A stretch of DNA of 64,000 nt from Kordia antarctica (GCF_009901525.1 NZ_CP019288.1:4555501-4619500), one strand, 5' to 3'. Positions 18,545-27,527 are shown, counted from the stretch's first letter. Numbers and translations are program-made. The notes: generated from the letters alone by a model not told the origin.

Positions 18545-19306
18545 CTACTGCTTATACTTAGCAATCGCTTCCTTAATCTTAGCAATTCTATTTTCTGGAT
18601 CTGGATGCGTGCTTTGAAACTCTGGAACTCTATTTGGTCCTGCGGCAGATTTTAAAATTTTCATCACATCAATCATTGCTTTTGGATCGTAGCCAGAATT
18701 TATCATCAATAAAACACCTAAATCGTCACTTTCCAATTCGTCTTCACGACCATTTTGTAATAAAGTGTTTTGTGCGTAGCCACCAACCAAATTTCCCATA
18801 TCAGCACCAACATTAGCGCCAGTTGAAATCGTTTTCCAAAAATCAGTTTCAGCAATACGTTCTGCGGAATGTCTTCCCAAAACATGTCCAATTTCATGAC
18901 CCAAAACACCTGCTAGTTGGTTGTCATCGAGTTTACTATATAAAGCATGCGTAATAAAAATTTGCCCGCCAGGCAATGCAAAAGCGTTAATAGCTCTGGT
19001 ATCGGCAAGCAAATGAAATTCAAATTTGTAGTCAGATTGTTTTGCCATACTCATGTTCACTAACTTTTCTCCAATCATATCAACACGTGCTTGCGCGCCA
19101 GCATCAGGGTACAAACCGCCATGTTGTTGCGCCATCGCATCACGGTTTGCAAAACCTAGTTTAATTTCTTCATCCGTAGTCATATTGATCGTTTGTACAC
19201 GATTTGTATATTCATTTCGTTCTTGACTGCCACATTTCTTAAAAAAAGCAAATGCTACAATTGCTAGTCCAATCAACAATCGAATTTTTAATTTATTTCC
19301 TCTCAT
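18545..19306 (-). CDS. M48-family zinc metallopeptidase
   Basis: A 253-residue peptidase held at the membrane by an N-terminal hydrophobic segment (LLIGLAIVAFAFF). Whether the following KKCGSQ is a lipobox is doubtful. The zinc site is HEIGH at residues 137-141 and the third ligand lies in the later DELESDDLG motif, as in BepA/LoiP-type periplasmic quality-control proteases. The C-terminal HPDPENRIAKIKE motif is also typical. Confidence 0.9.
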   Translation of the reverse strand: MRGNKLKIRLLIGLAIVAFAFFKKCGSQERNEYTNRVQTINMTTDEEIKLGFANRDAMAQQHGGLYPDAGAQARVDMIGEKLVNMSMAKQSDYKFEFHLLADTRAINAFALPGGQIFITHALYSKLDDNQLAGVLGHEIGHVLGRHSAERIAETDFWKTISTGANVGADMGNLVGGYAQNTLLQNGREDELESDDLGVLLMINSGYDPKAMIDVMKILKSAAGPNRVPEFQSTHPDPENRIAKIKEAIAKYKQ

Positions 19307-19433
19307 GCTATTTCTTTATGTTTTAAAAATACAAAAATGCTGTGATAAAATGTATCTGTTGTAATAATTTCAAAATACAAACTTAGACTTCCTAAGTAAA
19401 TTAGTAACTAAAATACATCATTTTTAGGCTTAG

Positions 19434-19626
19434 ATTTTCATTTTCTTTGCTCGCACAATAGATACTGAATCAAGTTCAGTACAGGCATCAACAAAAGAAA
19501 ATGCGCTTTTTCCAGAGGTATTTTTAGTTTTCTCTTTGGAAAACTAAAACCGAAAAACTTTTGCTAAATTTTCTCCAAGGATTCGAAAATTCTTAACGCA
19601 AAACCTTTTCTATACTGCGGAAAAAG
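19434..19626 (-). repeat. Dispersed intergenic repeat, copy 2 (inverted partner at 8919-9112)
   Basis: Reverse-complement partner of 8919-9112. The two are near-identical over about 190 bp with scattered substitutions and short indels. It fills most of the 368-bp gap 19307-19674 between the M48 and VanY-like genes. No gene is evident in it. Confidence 0.75.
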
Positions 19627-19674
19627 AAAAACATTCAATAAACATTTAGTAATTCTTAGATTGAATTGTTATTG

Positions 19675-20403
19675 TTACAAAAGTTCAGGATTAATATCCA
19701 AAATGTTCTCTTTTATATATGAATTGATAAAATTTTCGTCGAAATGCTCACTTCCCATTAATTTTTCAGCTTGCAACATTTTTTTAATATCTAACTTGCG
19801 ATATTCCTTTAACATCGGTTTTGATAATGGCGCGTAACTATAATGCCAAGGTTCGTACTCAAAACCTTTTCTATGTGCATCATCAGTATATACAATATAA
19901 AAATCATACGTATTTGCATTCGTTTCCAACCATTCGCGAAGTTTGCAAAATGGTCCGTCGCCGTGAAATTTTTCAGGAACTAACACATCGCCACTATACG
20001 AAGCGCTTTTGTCAATAATATCAATATCGGTTGCCCAATGATGTCTGGAAGTTCCTGGAATCGTAGAATATGCTATAATTTTTTCAATTGCTTTTATAGG
20101 CGATAAACCTTGCTTTGTAAACCGTTTGTACTTGCGTTCCCAAATTCGGTTTTGATGTGCGTAATTCCGATAGCTTGAAACTGGATGAATCTCAATTCCG
20201 TCTTTTGCAGCGGCAGCGGTCATTTTTACAAACGCATCATAGGCTTCTTTTCGCAAGGAAAACCCGTTGCCAAATACGGTTGGATTTCCTTTTCCGATAA
20301 GTTCCAATGTGTCTGATTTTTGTGTATTAAAAGCCATGCTTGGGAAACTATAAAGTGCAACAGTTCCAAGTCCGAAAAGCTTCATGAAGTTTGATCTATT
20401 CAA
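19675..20403 (-). CDS. VanY-type D-alanyl-D-alanine carboxypeptidase
   Basis: A 242-residue peptidoglycan peptidase. It has an export signal (MKLFGLGTVALYSFPSMAF) and then the VanY/LAS fold, with SSYRNYAHQ, the metal motif SRHHWATDID (a variant of SxHxxGxAxD) and the distal EPWHYSY histidine. It trims D-Ala from stem peptides in relatives. TTG 20403 overlaps the upstream gene's stop by 8 bases; ATG 20385 is an alternative that keeps the signal peptide. Confidence 0.88.
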   Translation of the reverse strand: MNRSNFMKLFGLGTVALYSFPSMAFNTQKSDTLELIGKGNPTVFGNGFSLRKEAYDAFVKMTAAAAKDGIEIHPVSSYRNYAHQNRIWERKYKRFTKQGLSPIKAIEKIIAYSTIPGTSRHHWATDIDIIDKSASYSGDVLVPEKFHGDGPFCKLREWLETNANTYDFYIVYTDDAHRKGFEYEPWHYSYAPLSKPMLKEYRKLDIKKMLQAEKLMGSEHFDENFINSYIKENILDINPELL

Positions 20404-21358
20404 GTCGAATTGATTTTAGTAATTTTTCAAACGGAAGATAGTAAATTTTTGAAGTTCCATTACTTCCTGTATTGATAACTTTTTTTAAGGCTTCTATTGA
20501 TAAAGTATCATACGAAGTCTGAATCGTGCTTTTTTCACTTGTAAAGAAGAAATATTTCTTGTCAAAAGAAACAAACGGACAATAATCTATTTGATCGGAA
20601 TTAATTAATTTTCCTAAATGAACAGCTTCTTGCCACGTATTATTTTTGTTAAAACTAATGTATAAATCGCCTTTTCCTAGACTTCCTTTTCGTCCGTACG
20701 AACCAAAAATGATAAACGATTCATCAGGACTCACATATGCATTGTATTCATATGTTTTTGTATTTACGCCTTCACCTAAACTTTCAGGTGTTTGATACGT
20801 TCCGTTTTTAAATTCACTTTTGTAAATGTCTTCTTTTCCTTTTGCATCATCGCGTTCAGCGGTAAAATACAGCGTTCCGTTATTGGCAATTGAAGGATAA
20901 TATTCGTTTTTGTCTGAATTGATGGTTTCTGGCAATCGAGTTGGGTTTTTCCATTCGCCATTTTCTTTGGTTACAACCCATAAATCGTAGTCTTTTTTCA
21001 GAGAAGTTTCTGTTCCTATTGGACGTTTAGACGCGAAAAATAACTGTGTTCCATCTGGAGAAAAAGCAGGCTCAATATCATGATATTTTCCGGAGAAAGA
21101 AGCAATTGCAAAAGCTGTCCATTTACCGTTTACCTTCTTGGAAGTTAAAATGGTTCTAAATGCACTTTTTGGCGCATCTAAGGTGAAGAAAATTTCATCA
21201 TTCGTTGGAGAAATCGCTACATCTCTTACGTTGATGTTTTTAAATTCAGGAAGTTGCAGAAAAATTTCAGGCGAATCGAAATCTTTCTTAAAAGTGATTT
21301 CAGTTTGCTGCGCGAATAAACTTGTACTCGTAAGCAAGAGAAAAATAATTTTTTTCAT
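20396..21358 (-). CDS. TolB-like PD40 beta-propeller protein
   Basis: A 320-residue exported protein (MKKIIFLLLTSTSLFAQ) with WD40-like PD40 repeats: ISPTNDEIFFTLD, FSPDGTQLFFASKRP, IANNGTLYFTAERD, VSPDESFIIFGSYG and VSFDKKYFFFTSEK. Such propellers bind proteins or peptidoglycan-associated partners in the periplasm. It ends within the start of the VanY-type gene, so the two are likely cotranscribed and may act together on the envelope (inference). Confidence 0.85.
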   Translation of the reverse strand: MKKIIFLLLTSTSLFAQQTEITFKKDFDSPEIFLQLPEFKNINVRDVAISPTNDEIFFTLDAPKSAFRTILTSKKVNGKWTAFAIASFSGKYHDIEPAFSPDGTQLFFASKRPIGTETSLKKDYDLWVVTKENGEWKNPTRLPETINSDKNEYYPSIANNGTLYFTAERDDAKGKEDIYKSEFKNGTYQTPESLGEGVNTKTYEYNAYVSPDESFIIFGSYGRKGSLGKGDLYISFNKNNTWQEAVHLGKLINSDQIDYCPFVSFDKKYFFFTSEKSTIQTSYDTLSIEALKKVINTGSNGTSKIYYLPFEKLLKSIRLE

Positions 21359-21378
21359 AATAGAATTCCTATTTTTAG

Positions 21379-21828
21379 TTATAACATTTTAATCATTACA
21401 AAATGCAGGCCAATTTTTGGAATAGAAAATGGATTGCCATGTTTTTTATAGCCTAATTTTTCATAGAAACGAACCGCAATCTCACGTGCATTCATCCAAA
21501 TAAATGTTCCGCCACGAGCGAGAATCATTTCTTCAGATTTTTTTACCAACGCATCACCAATTCCTCTTTTTTGAAAATTGGTCAACACTGCCATTCCACG
21601 CAATTGAAACGCCTTTTCAACGGTTAATTCTGCATGCTCTTTTTCTAACAACGTAACTACGCCAACTAATTGTTCATTTGTGTAATATCCTAAGTGAAAA
21701 GTGGTTGGTAAATTATCTCCATCAAAATGGCAAGAATCTAACGGTTTTCCTTCACGCAATACAGGATGGCGAACGTCGTATGCAGTTGTCGCAGGAATTT
21801 CTTTAATGGTAAAATTGTTGTTTTGCAT
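21379..21828 (-). CDS. GNAT family N-acetyltransferase
   Basis: A 149-residue acetyltransferase. It has the acetyl-CoA-binding motif A, LRGMAVLTNFQKRGIGDALV, near residues 80-100, and the terminal AVRFYEKLGYKKHG motif. Substrate unknown. It lies 20 bases upstream of the TolB-like gene and is probably transcribed with it. Confidence 0.88.
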   Translation of the reverse strand: MQNNNFTIKEIPATTAYDVRHPVLREGKPLDSCHFDGDNLPTTFHLGYYTNEQLVGVVTLLEKEHAELTVEKAFQLRGMAVLTNFQKRGIGDALVKKSEEMILARGGTFIWMNAREIAVRFYEKLGYKKHGNPFSIPKIGLHFVMIKML

Positions 21829-21922
21829 AATGACAATATTTAATCTAAATATTCAAAAGTATAATTAATTTTGGAGTTGAGTTTTACAGAAATAAATTAA
21901 TTTTGAATAAAATTAGTACAAA

Positions 21923-22348
21923 ATGCAAGTTACTTTTAAATTACTCAAAGGCGAAGAAGCGGAAATCATTTTACCATATTTGGATATTATGAACGAACAA
22001 AAAGTTCCGATGGATTTACTAAAAGCTCGTTTTGCCGAAATGTTGACACAGCATTATGAAGCATTTGGAATTTACGATAGCGAACAATTGATTGGTTGTT
22101 TTGGTTTGTGGAGCACAACGCGGCATTATTGCGGAAAAAGCTTTGAACCAGATCATGTGTATATTGATGAAGCGTACAGAAGTAAAGGAATTGGGAAGCA
22201 ATTATTTGAATGGATTGAAGTCTACGGGAAAGAAAAAGGTGTGACTACGATTGAATTGAATACGTATGTGCAAAATTTTCCGTCACATAAGTTCTATTAT
22301 AATCAAGGATTTAACGCGCTCGGCTATCATTTTTTGAAAAAAATCTAA
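21923..22348 (+). CDS. GNAT family N-acetyltransferase
   Basis: A 141-residue acetyltransferase oriented divergently from the previous one. Motif A is DHVYIDEAYRSKGIGKQLF, and the C-terminal SHKFYYNQGFNALGYHF motif is complete. Substrate unknown; no pathway context. Confidence 0.88.
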   Translation: MQVTFKLLKGEEAEIILPYLDIMNEQKVPMDLLKARFAEMLTQHYEAFGIYDSEQLIGCFGLWSTTRHYCGKSFEPDHVYIDEAYRSKGIGKQLFEWIEVYGKEKGVTTIELNTYVQNFPSHKFYYNQGFNALGYHFLKKI

Positions 22349-22380
22349 AAAAACATTAGGAAAAAGTGTTTGTATTTTTC

Positions 22381-22388
22381 TATATTTG
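22381..22388 (+). promoter_or_regulatory. Promoter -7 box for tRNA-Gly
   Basis: TATATTTG matches the Bacteroidota TAnnTTTG box exactly and lies 10 bases before the tRNA 5' end. A clear -33 TTTG at standard spacing is not seen. Confidence 0.65.
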
Positions 22389-22398
22389 CACCCGCTAT

Positions 22399-22471
22399 GC
22401 GAAAGTAGCTCAGTTGGTAGAGCGTCAGCCTTCCAAGCTGAATGTCGCCAGTTCGAACCTGGTCTTTCGCT
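22399..22471 (+). tRNA. tRNA-Gly (anticodon UCC)
   Basis: A 73-base cloverleaf with acceptor stem GCGAAAG/CTTTCGC, D-arm GCTCAGTTGGTAGAGC, anticodon stem TCAGC/GCTGA enclosing loop CTTCCAA (anticodon TCC, 22432-22434), T-arm GCCAG-TTCGAAC-CTGGT and discriminator T. CCA is not encoded. Confidence 0.97.
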
Positions 22472-22473
22472 CT

Positions 22474-22507
22474 AAAAAAGCCGATTCATTTGAATCGGCT
22501 TTTTTTA
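22474..22507 (+). terminator. Rho-independent terminator after tRNA-Gly
   Basis: A perfect AGCCGATTCA..TGAATCGGCT stem with a T-run, directly after the tRNA. Confidence 0.92.
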
Positions 22508-22580
22508 TGGGGAAATTCTACTGAGAAGTCGAAAAATATTTTTGTATTGAGCCATCTTAATCACTTAAATTATATAACGT

Positions 22581-22733
22581 ATTAAAAAAAGAGAATTCAA
22601 GAAGAAGTTGAAATTTACAAAAGTTTCAATATTTGACTTATCAAAAGCAAGAGGCGGAAGAGTAGCAGGAACACATTATGATCATTGCGATCCAAATTAT
22701 ACAGATTTTCCGTGTACTATTGAAAAAGAATAA
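22581..22733 (+). CDS. RiPP precursor-like peptide with ATT in the start position
   Basis: A 50-residue frame: IKKREFKKKLKFTKVSIFDL, then SKARGGRVAG, then a short core with two Cys (36 and 45) and four Tyr/Thr-type residues. The lysine-rich leader and double Gly at residues 25-26 match the precursor at 17988-18158 residue for residue in spacing, which supports ATT 22581 as codon 1. Either translation uses this rare start or the ATG has mutated and the gene is dead; TTG 22608 would cut the leader. A consensus -7 box (TATTTTTG, 22537-22544) lies 37 bases upstream, which argues that the locus was expressed. Confidence 0.6.
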   Translation: MKKREFKKKLKFTKVSIFDLSKARGGRVAGTHYDHCDPNYTDFPCTIEKE

Positions 22734-22772
22734 AAAAGTAAAGAAGTTGTCACAAAAGCTATAAAAGGCGTC

Positions 22773-22870
22773 ATTCTGAACTTGATTCAGAATCTCATAA
22801 CACTGATTATCGATGATTAAGAGAAACCGAATCAAGTTCGGTTTGACGAAATTCACACTTTTCAGACAAC
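22773..22870 (-). repeat. Dispersed hairpin repeat, copy B
   Basis: Reverse-complement match to 9861-9950. It has two palindromes with the same 5-base loop, ATTCTGAA-CTTGA-TTCAGAAT and AACCGAA-TCAAG-TTCGGTT, and sits between the RiPP-like frame and the pepE stop. Confidence 0.6.
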
Positions 22871-22875
22871 TTTTT

Positions 22876-23583
22876 TTATTTTATAAACACTATTTCCGAA
22901 CCAGTTTCTAGTTCGTACGGATCTTTTTCGTACTCAAAAATCCGTGCGCTGTGTTCGCCTTCTAAGGTAACTTTTTCACCTTTGACACGAATCCAACTTC
23001 CTTCTCGTATTCCCACAACAGGAAGCGTGTTAAATTTATGAAACTCTTTAATTCGTGTTTCACGCGTTTCTCCCATGTGTTTGCTACCTTCAATCGGATC
23101 TAAATAATGTGGATTTATGTTGAATGAGACAACGCCTAATGTTTTAAAACTTGGCGGATATATTATTGGCATGTCATTCGTTGTTTGCATGGTAAGTCCG
23201 CAAATATTACTTCCTGCACTTGTGCCCAAATATGGTGTTCCGTTAAAAATAGCTTCTCGCAAAGGTTGCATCACTTGATGTTGATATAATTGAGAAACTA
23301 ATAAAAATGTGTTTCCGCCGCCTGTAAAAACACCTTTTGCATTTGCAATTGCTTCCACAGGATTTTCAAACTCGTGAATTCCACGAACTGTTTTCCCAAT
23401 CTTTTCAAAGGCTTTTCCAGCGACAGCTGTATACTCATCATGTGTAATTCCACCAGGACGCGCATATGGAATAAATAGAATTTCTTCCGTATCTTTATAA
23501 AACGAAGTAAGTTTGTTAAGTAAATAGGCTAAGTAGCCACTTCCGTGGACAGTTGATGTACTGGCAATGATGATATTTTTCAT
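22876..23583 (-). CDS. pepE: Dipeptidase E (peptidase family S51)
   Basis: A 235-residue cytosolic serine peptidase that cleaves N-terminal Asp-X dipeptides. The nucleophile lies in YLGTSAGSNI near residue 120, GGGNTFLL precedes it, and the His-containing NINPHYLDP segment is present. Length fits the family (about 230). Its start abuts the promoter region shared with the divergent gene at 23739. Confidence 0.9.
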   Translation of the reverse strand: MKNIIIASTSTVHGSGYLAYLLNKLTSFYKDTEEILFIPYARPGGITHDEYTAVAGKAFEKIGKTVRGIHEFENPVEAIANAKGVFTGGGNTFLLVSQLYQHQVMQPLREAIFNGTPYLGTSAGSNICGLTMQTTNDMPIIYPPSFKTLGVVSFNINPHYLDPIEGSKHMGETRETRIKEFHKFNTLPVVGIREGSWIRVKGEKVTLEGEHSARIFEYEKDPYELETGSEIVFIK

Positions 23584-23738
23584 AATGTTTACGCGCTAAT
23601 GTGTATACTAAAACGTAAAAGTAATGATTAAATGTTTTTAACAAAATTTTAATGTACGTTGGCATTTTTTTAAGGAGAATTGTTAATTTCTTTATGCCGT
23701 ATTTGCAACCATACTTTTTAACCAACAATACAACATTT

Positions 23739-24500
23739 ATGAAACAAAAATTAGTCTTAGTATGTCTCTTTATTTCCATAGGATTGCTTGCGCAAGATAG
23801 CGAACGGAAAATTTTACGTGGTGCTGTAATTTATAGAAACGTCAATGTTGTTGGTGTAAATGTTGTAAATAATACAACCAGTAAAGGAACAAGCACAAAT
23901 TATAAAGGTGAATATGAAATCCTGGCTAAAAAAGATGATATTTTGGTTTTTTCTTCTGTTCAGTATACAATTAGGGAAATTGTAATTACAGATAAAATTA
24001 TCAAAAATAATCGGTTGGTGGTTGAGGTAAAAGAGAAAGTAGAAGAGTTAGATGAAGTTGTGATTACTCCTGAAAATCAAGAGAAATTTTTAGATTTTCA
24101 AGAAGAACAAATTGTTAAGTATCAAGATTATCAATTTGCTTCTGACCGTTATTCGCAAGTAAAAAATGAAGCGCTTGGGCAAGCAAATTTTCAAGGTGCT
24201 AATATTCTCGGGCTTGTGGGAATGCTTTTGAATTCTATCATAGGAAAAAGAAAAAATAGAGAAAAAGAAAAGGCTATTTATGAGCGTACAAGTTTTAATG
24301 AAATACGGTATCGTTATAAGGATGAGTTTTTTGAGAATAATTTAGGCATACCAAAAGATCAAATTAGCGCGTTTTTATATTATTGTGATGATCAATTGCC
24401 TTCGGAAGATATTTTTTCAGAGAAAAATGAATTTTTAATGATTGATTTTATGGTGAAACAAAGTAAAACGTTTTTGGAATCTATCAAGAAAAAAGACTAA
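23739..24500 (+). CDS. Exported carboxypeptidase-like regulatory domain protein
   Basis: 253 residues with a signal peptide (MKQKLVLVCLFISIGLLAQ). A CarboxypepD_reg-like beta-sandwich (residues about 20-100, GVNVVNNTTSKGTSTNYKG) resembles the plug-side domain of SusC/TonB-type proteins, and a charged helical tail follows. ATG 23739 is chosen over the longer frame because the signal peptide begins there. Role unknown; relatives are common in flavobacterial envelopes. Confidence 0.75.
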   Translation: MKQKLVLVCLFISIGLLAQDSERKILRGAVIYRNVNVVGVNVVNNTTSKGTSTNYKGEYEILAKKDDILVFSSVQYTIREIVITDKIIKNNRLVVEVKEKVEELDEVVITPENQEKFLDFQEEQIVKYQDYQFASDRYSQVKNEALGQANFQGANILGLVGMLLNSIIGKRKNREKEKAIYERTSFNEIRYRYKDEFFENNLGIPKDQISAFLYYCDDQLPSEDIFSEKNEFLMIDFMVKQSKTFLESIKKKD

Positions 24501-24586
24501 TTCATCGAGCAATAAAATACAAAAGAGCAATTTGGAATGCTTTTTGAATATCTTTGTAACAACAAAAATAAAAGTTATATACTTCA

Positions 24587-25087
24587 ATGAAAATTCAAAA
24601 ACTACTCGTGTTGTTCGTTGCTATTCCGCTACTATCATTTGTAACAGCGCATAAATTCTACGTAAGTGTTATTAACATTGAGCATAGCAAAATAGATAAA
24701 GCTTTACAGATAACAACGCGCATCTTTATTGATGATTTTCAAAAAGTACTGGAAATGCGCTACGACCTAAAAGAAGAACTGACTACCGAAAAAAACACCA
24801 AAGAAGTAGAACAGTTAATGGAGAAGTATCTCAATAAGAAACTAAAAATTTGGGTTAATGGCGAATTGAAAACATTCGATTTTATCGGAAAAAAATACGA
24901 AGATGATGTCACTATTTGTTACTTAGAGATTAGTGGTGTTGCAGCGGTAAATTCACTCGAAATTGAAAACACTATTTTATACGAATTAGAAGAAGATCAA
25001 CAGAATTTAGTACATGTAAAAATAGCAGATCGGCGCAAAAGTTTACTTTTGGTTAAAGAAAACGATAAAGGTTTGTTAAAATTTTAA
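24587..25087 (+). CDS. Exported DUF6702-like protein
   Basis: A 166-residue exported protein (signal LLVLFVAIPLLSFVTA followed by HKFYVSV). The HKFYVSVINIEHS start of the mature part, the RIFIDDFQKVLE segment and the CYLEISGV strand are typical of DUF6702 proteins, which often sit just upstream of M1 peptidases in Flavobacteriia, as here. A -7 box (TATCTTTG, 24549-24556) lies 30 bases upstream. Confidence 0.75.
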   Translation: MKIQKLLVLFVAIPLLSFVTAHKFYVSVINIEHSKIDKALQITTRIFIDDFQKVLEMRYDLKEELTTEKNTKEVEQLMEKYLNKKLKIWVNGELKTFDFIGKKYEDDVTICYLEISGVAAVNSLEIENTILYELEEDQQNLVHVKIADRRKSLLLVKENDKGLLKF

Positions 25088-25151
25088 CAGAAAATATTCA
25101 AAATGTCTACTTTTAGGGTCTGAAAAATACAAACCTATTTTAAAAACCTAA

Positions 25152-27425
25152 ATGAAACGTAAACATCTCTACATCTTCGCTTTTCTAATTATGGGAGCGA
25201 ACGTTATTTTTGCTCAAGATAGCCAAGAAGACAAGAAGCCCCAAGGACACATCAATAGCAATAAATTTAGACAACTCTATCAAGAATTCTCTACTCCAAA
25301 CATGTACAGAACTGGTTCTGGTGCGCCAGGAGCAGCATATTATCAGCAACAGGCTGATTATGAAATAGATATTGAGCTTGATGATAAAAATAAGAAAATG
25401 TATGGTGTTGAAACCATTACATATACAAATAATTCCCCTGACAATTTAGAGTACCTTTGGGTTCAACTTGATCAAAATGTTCGCGCTAAAAATTCGCAAG
25501 CAAAACTTAAAAATGGATCGAGTTTTCCACGTTTAGAAAGAGCTTCAAAATTTGTAGGAAGCTATGTAGTTGATCCTTTTGACGGAGGTTTTAATATTGA
25601 CTATATAAAAAACGAAAAAGGAAGACCAATGTCATTTACGATCAACGAAACAATGATGCGTATTGACTTGCCACAACCGTTAAAAGCTGGAGCTAAAATT
25701 TCGTTCTCCATCAAATGGTGGTATAATATTAATAATCATGTAACCAACAGAGGTCGTTCAGGATATGAATTTTTTGAAAAAGATGGAAATTACGCTTATG
25801 TAATTGCTCAGTTTTTCCCAAGAATGGCAGTTTATAATGATGTTGAAGGTTGGCAAAATTTTCAGTTTTGGGGAAGTGGAGAATTTGCGTTACCATTTGG
25901 AAACTACGAAGTAAATATTACGGTTCCTGCAGATCACATTTTAGATGCAACAGGCGAATTACAGAATAGAAAAAACGTGTTTACCAAAGATATGATGAAG
26001 CGTTATGAGCGTGCGCTAGAATCATACGATAAACCAGTAATCATTGTAACACAGGCAGAAGCAAAAGCTGCTGAAAAAGACTTTTCTACAAAAAAGAAGA
26101 CATGGAAATTCTACGCGGAAAACGTGAGAGACTTTGCATTTGCAACTTCGCGTAAATTTATTTGGGACATGCAAGCCGTTGATATCAATGGTAAAAAAGT
26201 AATGGCAGTTTCCATGTATCCAAAAGAGGGAAATCCGCTTTGGGAAGAATATTCTACGAAAGCTGTAGCAAGTACATTAAAAACATATTCAAATCATACA
26301 TTTACATATCCATATCACAAAGCAATTTCTGTACACGCTAAAAACCAAGGAATGGAATATCCTATGATTTGCTGGAATTACGGACGTCCAAGTGAAGACG
26401 GAAAATACTCTGAACGTGTAAAATTTGGAATGATCAGTGTAATTATTCACGAAGTAGGACACAACTTTTTCCCTATGATTGTAAACTCTGATGAGCGTCA
26501 ATGGGGTTGGATGGACGAAGGTTTGGATACTTTTATGCAATACTTAGCAGAACAAGATTTTGCAAAAGCGCATCCAGAATCTGTGGTTTCTAACGGCGGA
26601 AAATATCCTTCACGTAGAGGAGAACCTTCTAAAATTGTTCCGTACATGAAAGGAAGTCAAAATAGATTGTCTCCAATCATGTCAAATCCAGAAAATGTAC
26701 ATCAGTTAGGACCAAACGCTTATGGAAAGCCAGCAACAGGATTAAATATCTTGAGGGAAACTATCATGGGACCAAAAGCATTTGATCACGCATTCAAAAC
26801 TTACGCACAACGTTGGATGTTCAAACACCCAAGTCCAGAAGATTTCTTTAGAACAATGGAAGATGCTTCTGGAATCGATTTAGACTGGTTTTGGAGAGGT
26901 TGGTTTTACACAACTGATTATGTTGACATAGGAATTGAAGGCGTTAAAAAATACCAAGTAGGAACTCGTATCACAGAAAGTGAAAATTATGTATATTATA
27001 TTTCTGAAGATGATGAAGATTACAAAAAAGAAAACGAAGGAAAAGCAGTATTAGATGTAGAAGGAAACGAATCATTAAAAGAATATTTAATGGATAACTT
27101 TACGGAAGCAGAAAGAGCGAACTTAGAAAATCCTAAATATTTCTACGAAGTATCATTTAATAAACCAGGCGGATTGGTAATGCCAATTATTGTTGAATGT
27201 ACGTATGATGATGGCACTAAGGAAACGGTAAAATATCCAGTTCAAATTTGGAGAAAGAACGACAACAATGCTACCATTGTAATTGCTTCAAGCAAAGAAA
27301 TCAAAAATATTCAGTTAGATCCTAAACTTGAAACAGCTGATATTGATACTTCAAACAATGTATGGCCACGTGAAGAAGGCAATACGGAGTTCAATAAGTT
27401 TAAAGACGATAAGATAAAGCAGTAA
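25152..27425 (+). CDS. M1-family metallopeptidase
   Basis: A 757-residue exported zinc aminopeptidase-like protein. It has a signal peptide (HLYIFAFLIMGANVIFAQ), an N-terminal beta-sandwich, and the zinc motif HEVGH at about residues 433-437 with the second glutamate in MDEGLDTFMQ. The GAMEN exopeptidase motif appears as QGMEYPMICWN. The C-terminal region is acidic. It probably degrades peptides in the periplasm. A terminator follows. Confidence 0.93.
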   Translation: MKRKHLYIFAFLIMGANVIFAQDSQEDKKPQGHINSNKFRQLYQEFSTPNMYRTGSGAPGAAYYQQQADYEIDIELDDKNKKMYGVETITYTNNSPDNLEYLWVQLDQNVRAKNSQAKLKNGSSFPRLERASKFVGSYVVDPFDGGFNIDYIKNEKGRPMSFTINETMMRIDLPQPLKAGAKISFSIKWWYNINNHVTNRGRSGYEFFEKDGNYAYVIAQFFPRMAVYNDVEGWQNFQFWGSGEFALPFGNYEVNITVPADHILDATGELQNRKNVFTKDMMKRYERALESYDKPVIIVTQAEAKAAEKDFSTKKKTWKFYAENVRDFAFATSRKFIWDMQAVDINGKKVMAVSMYPKEGNPLWEEYSTKAVASTLKTYSNHTFTYPYHKAISVHAKNQGMEYPMICWNYGRPSEDGKYSERVKFGMISVIIHEVGHNFFPMIVNSDERQWGWMDEGLDTFMQYLAEQDFAKAHPESVVSNGGKYPSRRGEPSKIVPYMKGSQNRLSPIMSNPENVHQLGPNAYGKPATGLNILRETIMGPKAFDHAFKTYAQRWMFKHPSPEDFFRTMEDASGIDLDWFWRGWFYTTDYVDIGIEGVKKYQVGTRITESENYVYYISEDDEDYKKENEGKAVLDVEGNESLKEYLMDNFTEAERANLENPKYFYEVSFNKPGGLVMPIIVECTYDDGTKETVKYPVQIWRKNDNNATIVIASSKEIKNIQLDPKLETADIDTSNNVWPREEGNTEFNKFKDDKIKQ

Positions 27426-27450
27426 ATAGTATTATCAAAAATAAAATCAT

Positions 27451-27479
27451 AAAAAACCAGCTTAATTGCTGGTTTTTTT
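27451..27479 (+). terminator. Rho-independent terminator
   Basis: An AAACCAGC-TTAATT-GCTGGTTT stem followed by a T-run, 25 bp after the M1 peptidase stop. Confidence 0.9.
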
Positions 27480-27500
27480 ATAACATAGTATTTACTTGTT

Positions 27501-27508
27501 TATATTTG
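27501..27508 (+). promoter_or_regulatory. Promoter -7 box for tatA-PAP2
   Basis: TATATTTG, an exact TAnnTTTG match, 20 bases before the tatA ATG and just after the preceding terminator. Confidence 0.65.
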
Positions 27509-27527
27509 TAGAATAATAGAACAAAGT

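Noticed and set aside
22399-22580. tRNA-Gly as integration site of a mobile island
   Set aside because: No duplicate of the tRNA 3' end and no integrase were found within the window.
22641-22856. Minus-strand frame opposite the RiPP-like gene
   Set aside because: It crosses the hairpin repeat and lacks any recognised feature; the plus-strand frame has leader and GG pattern.
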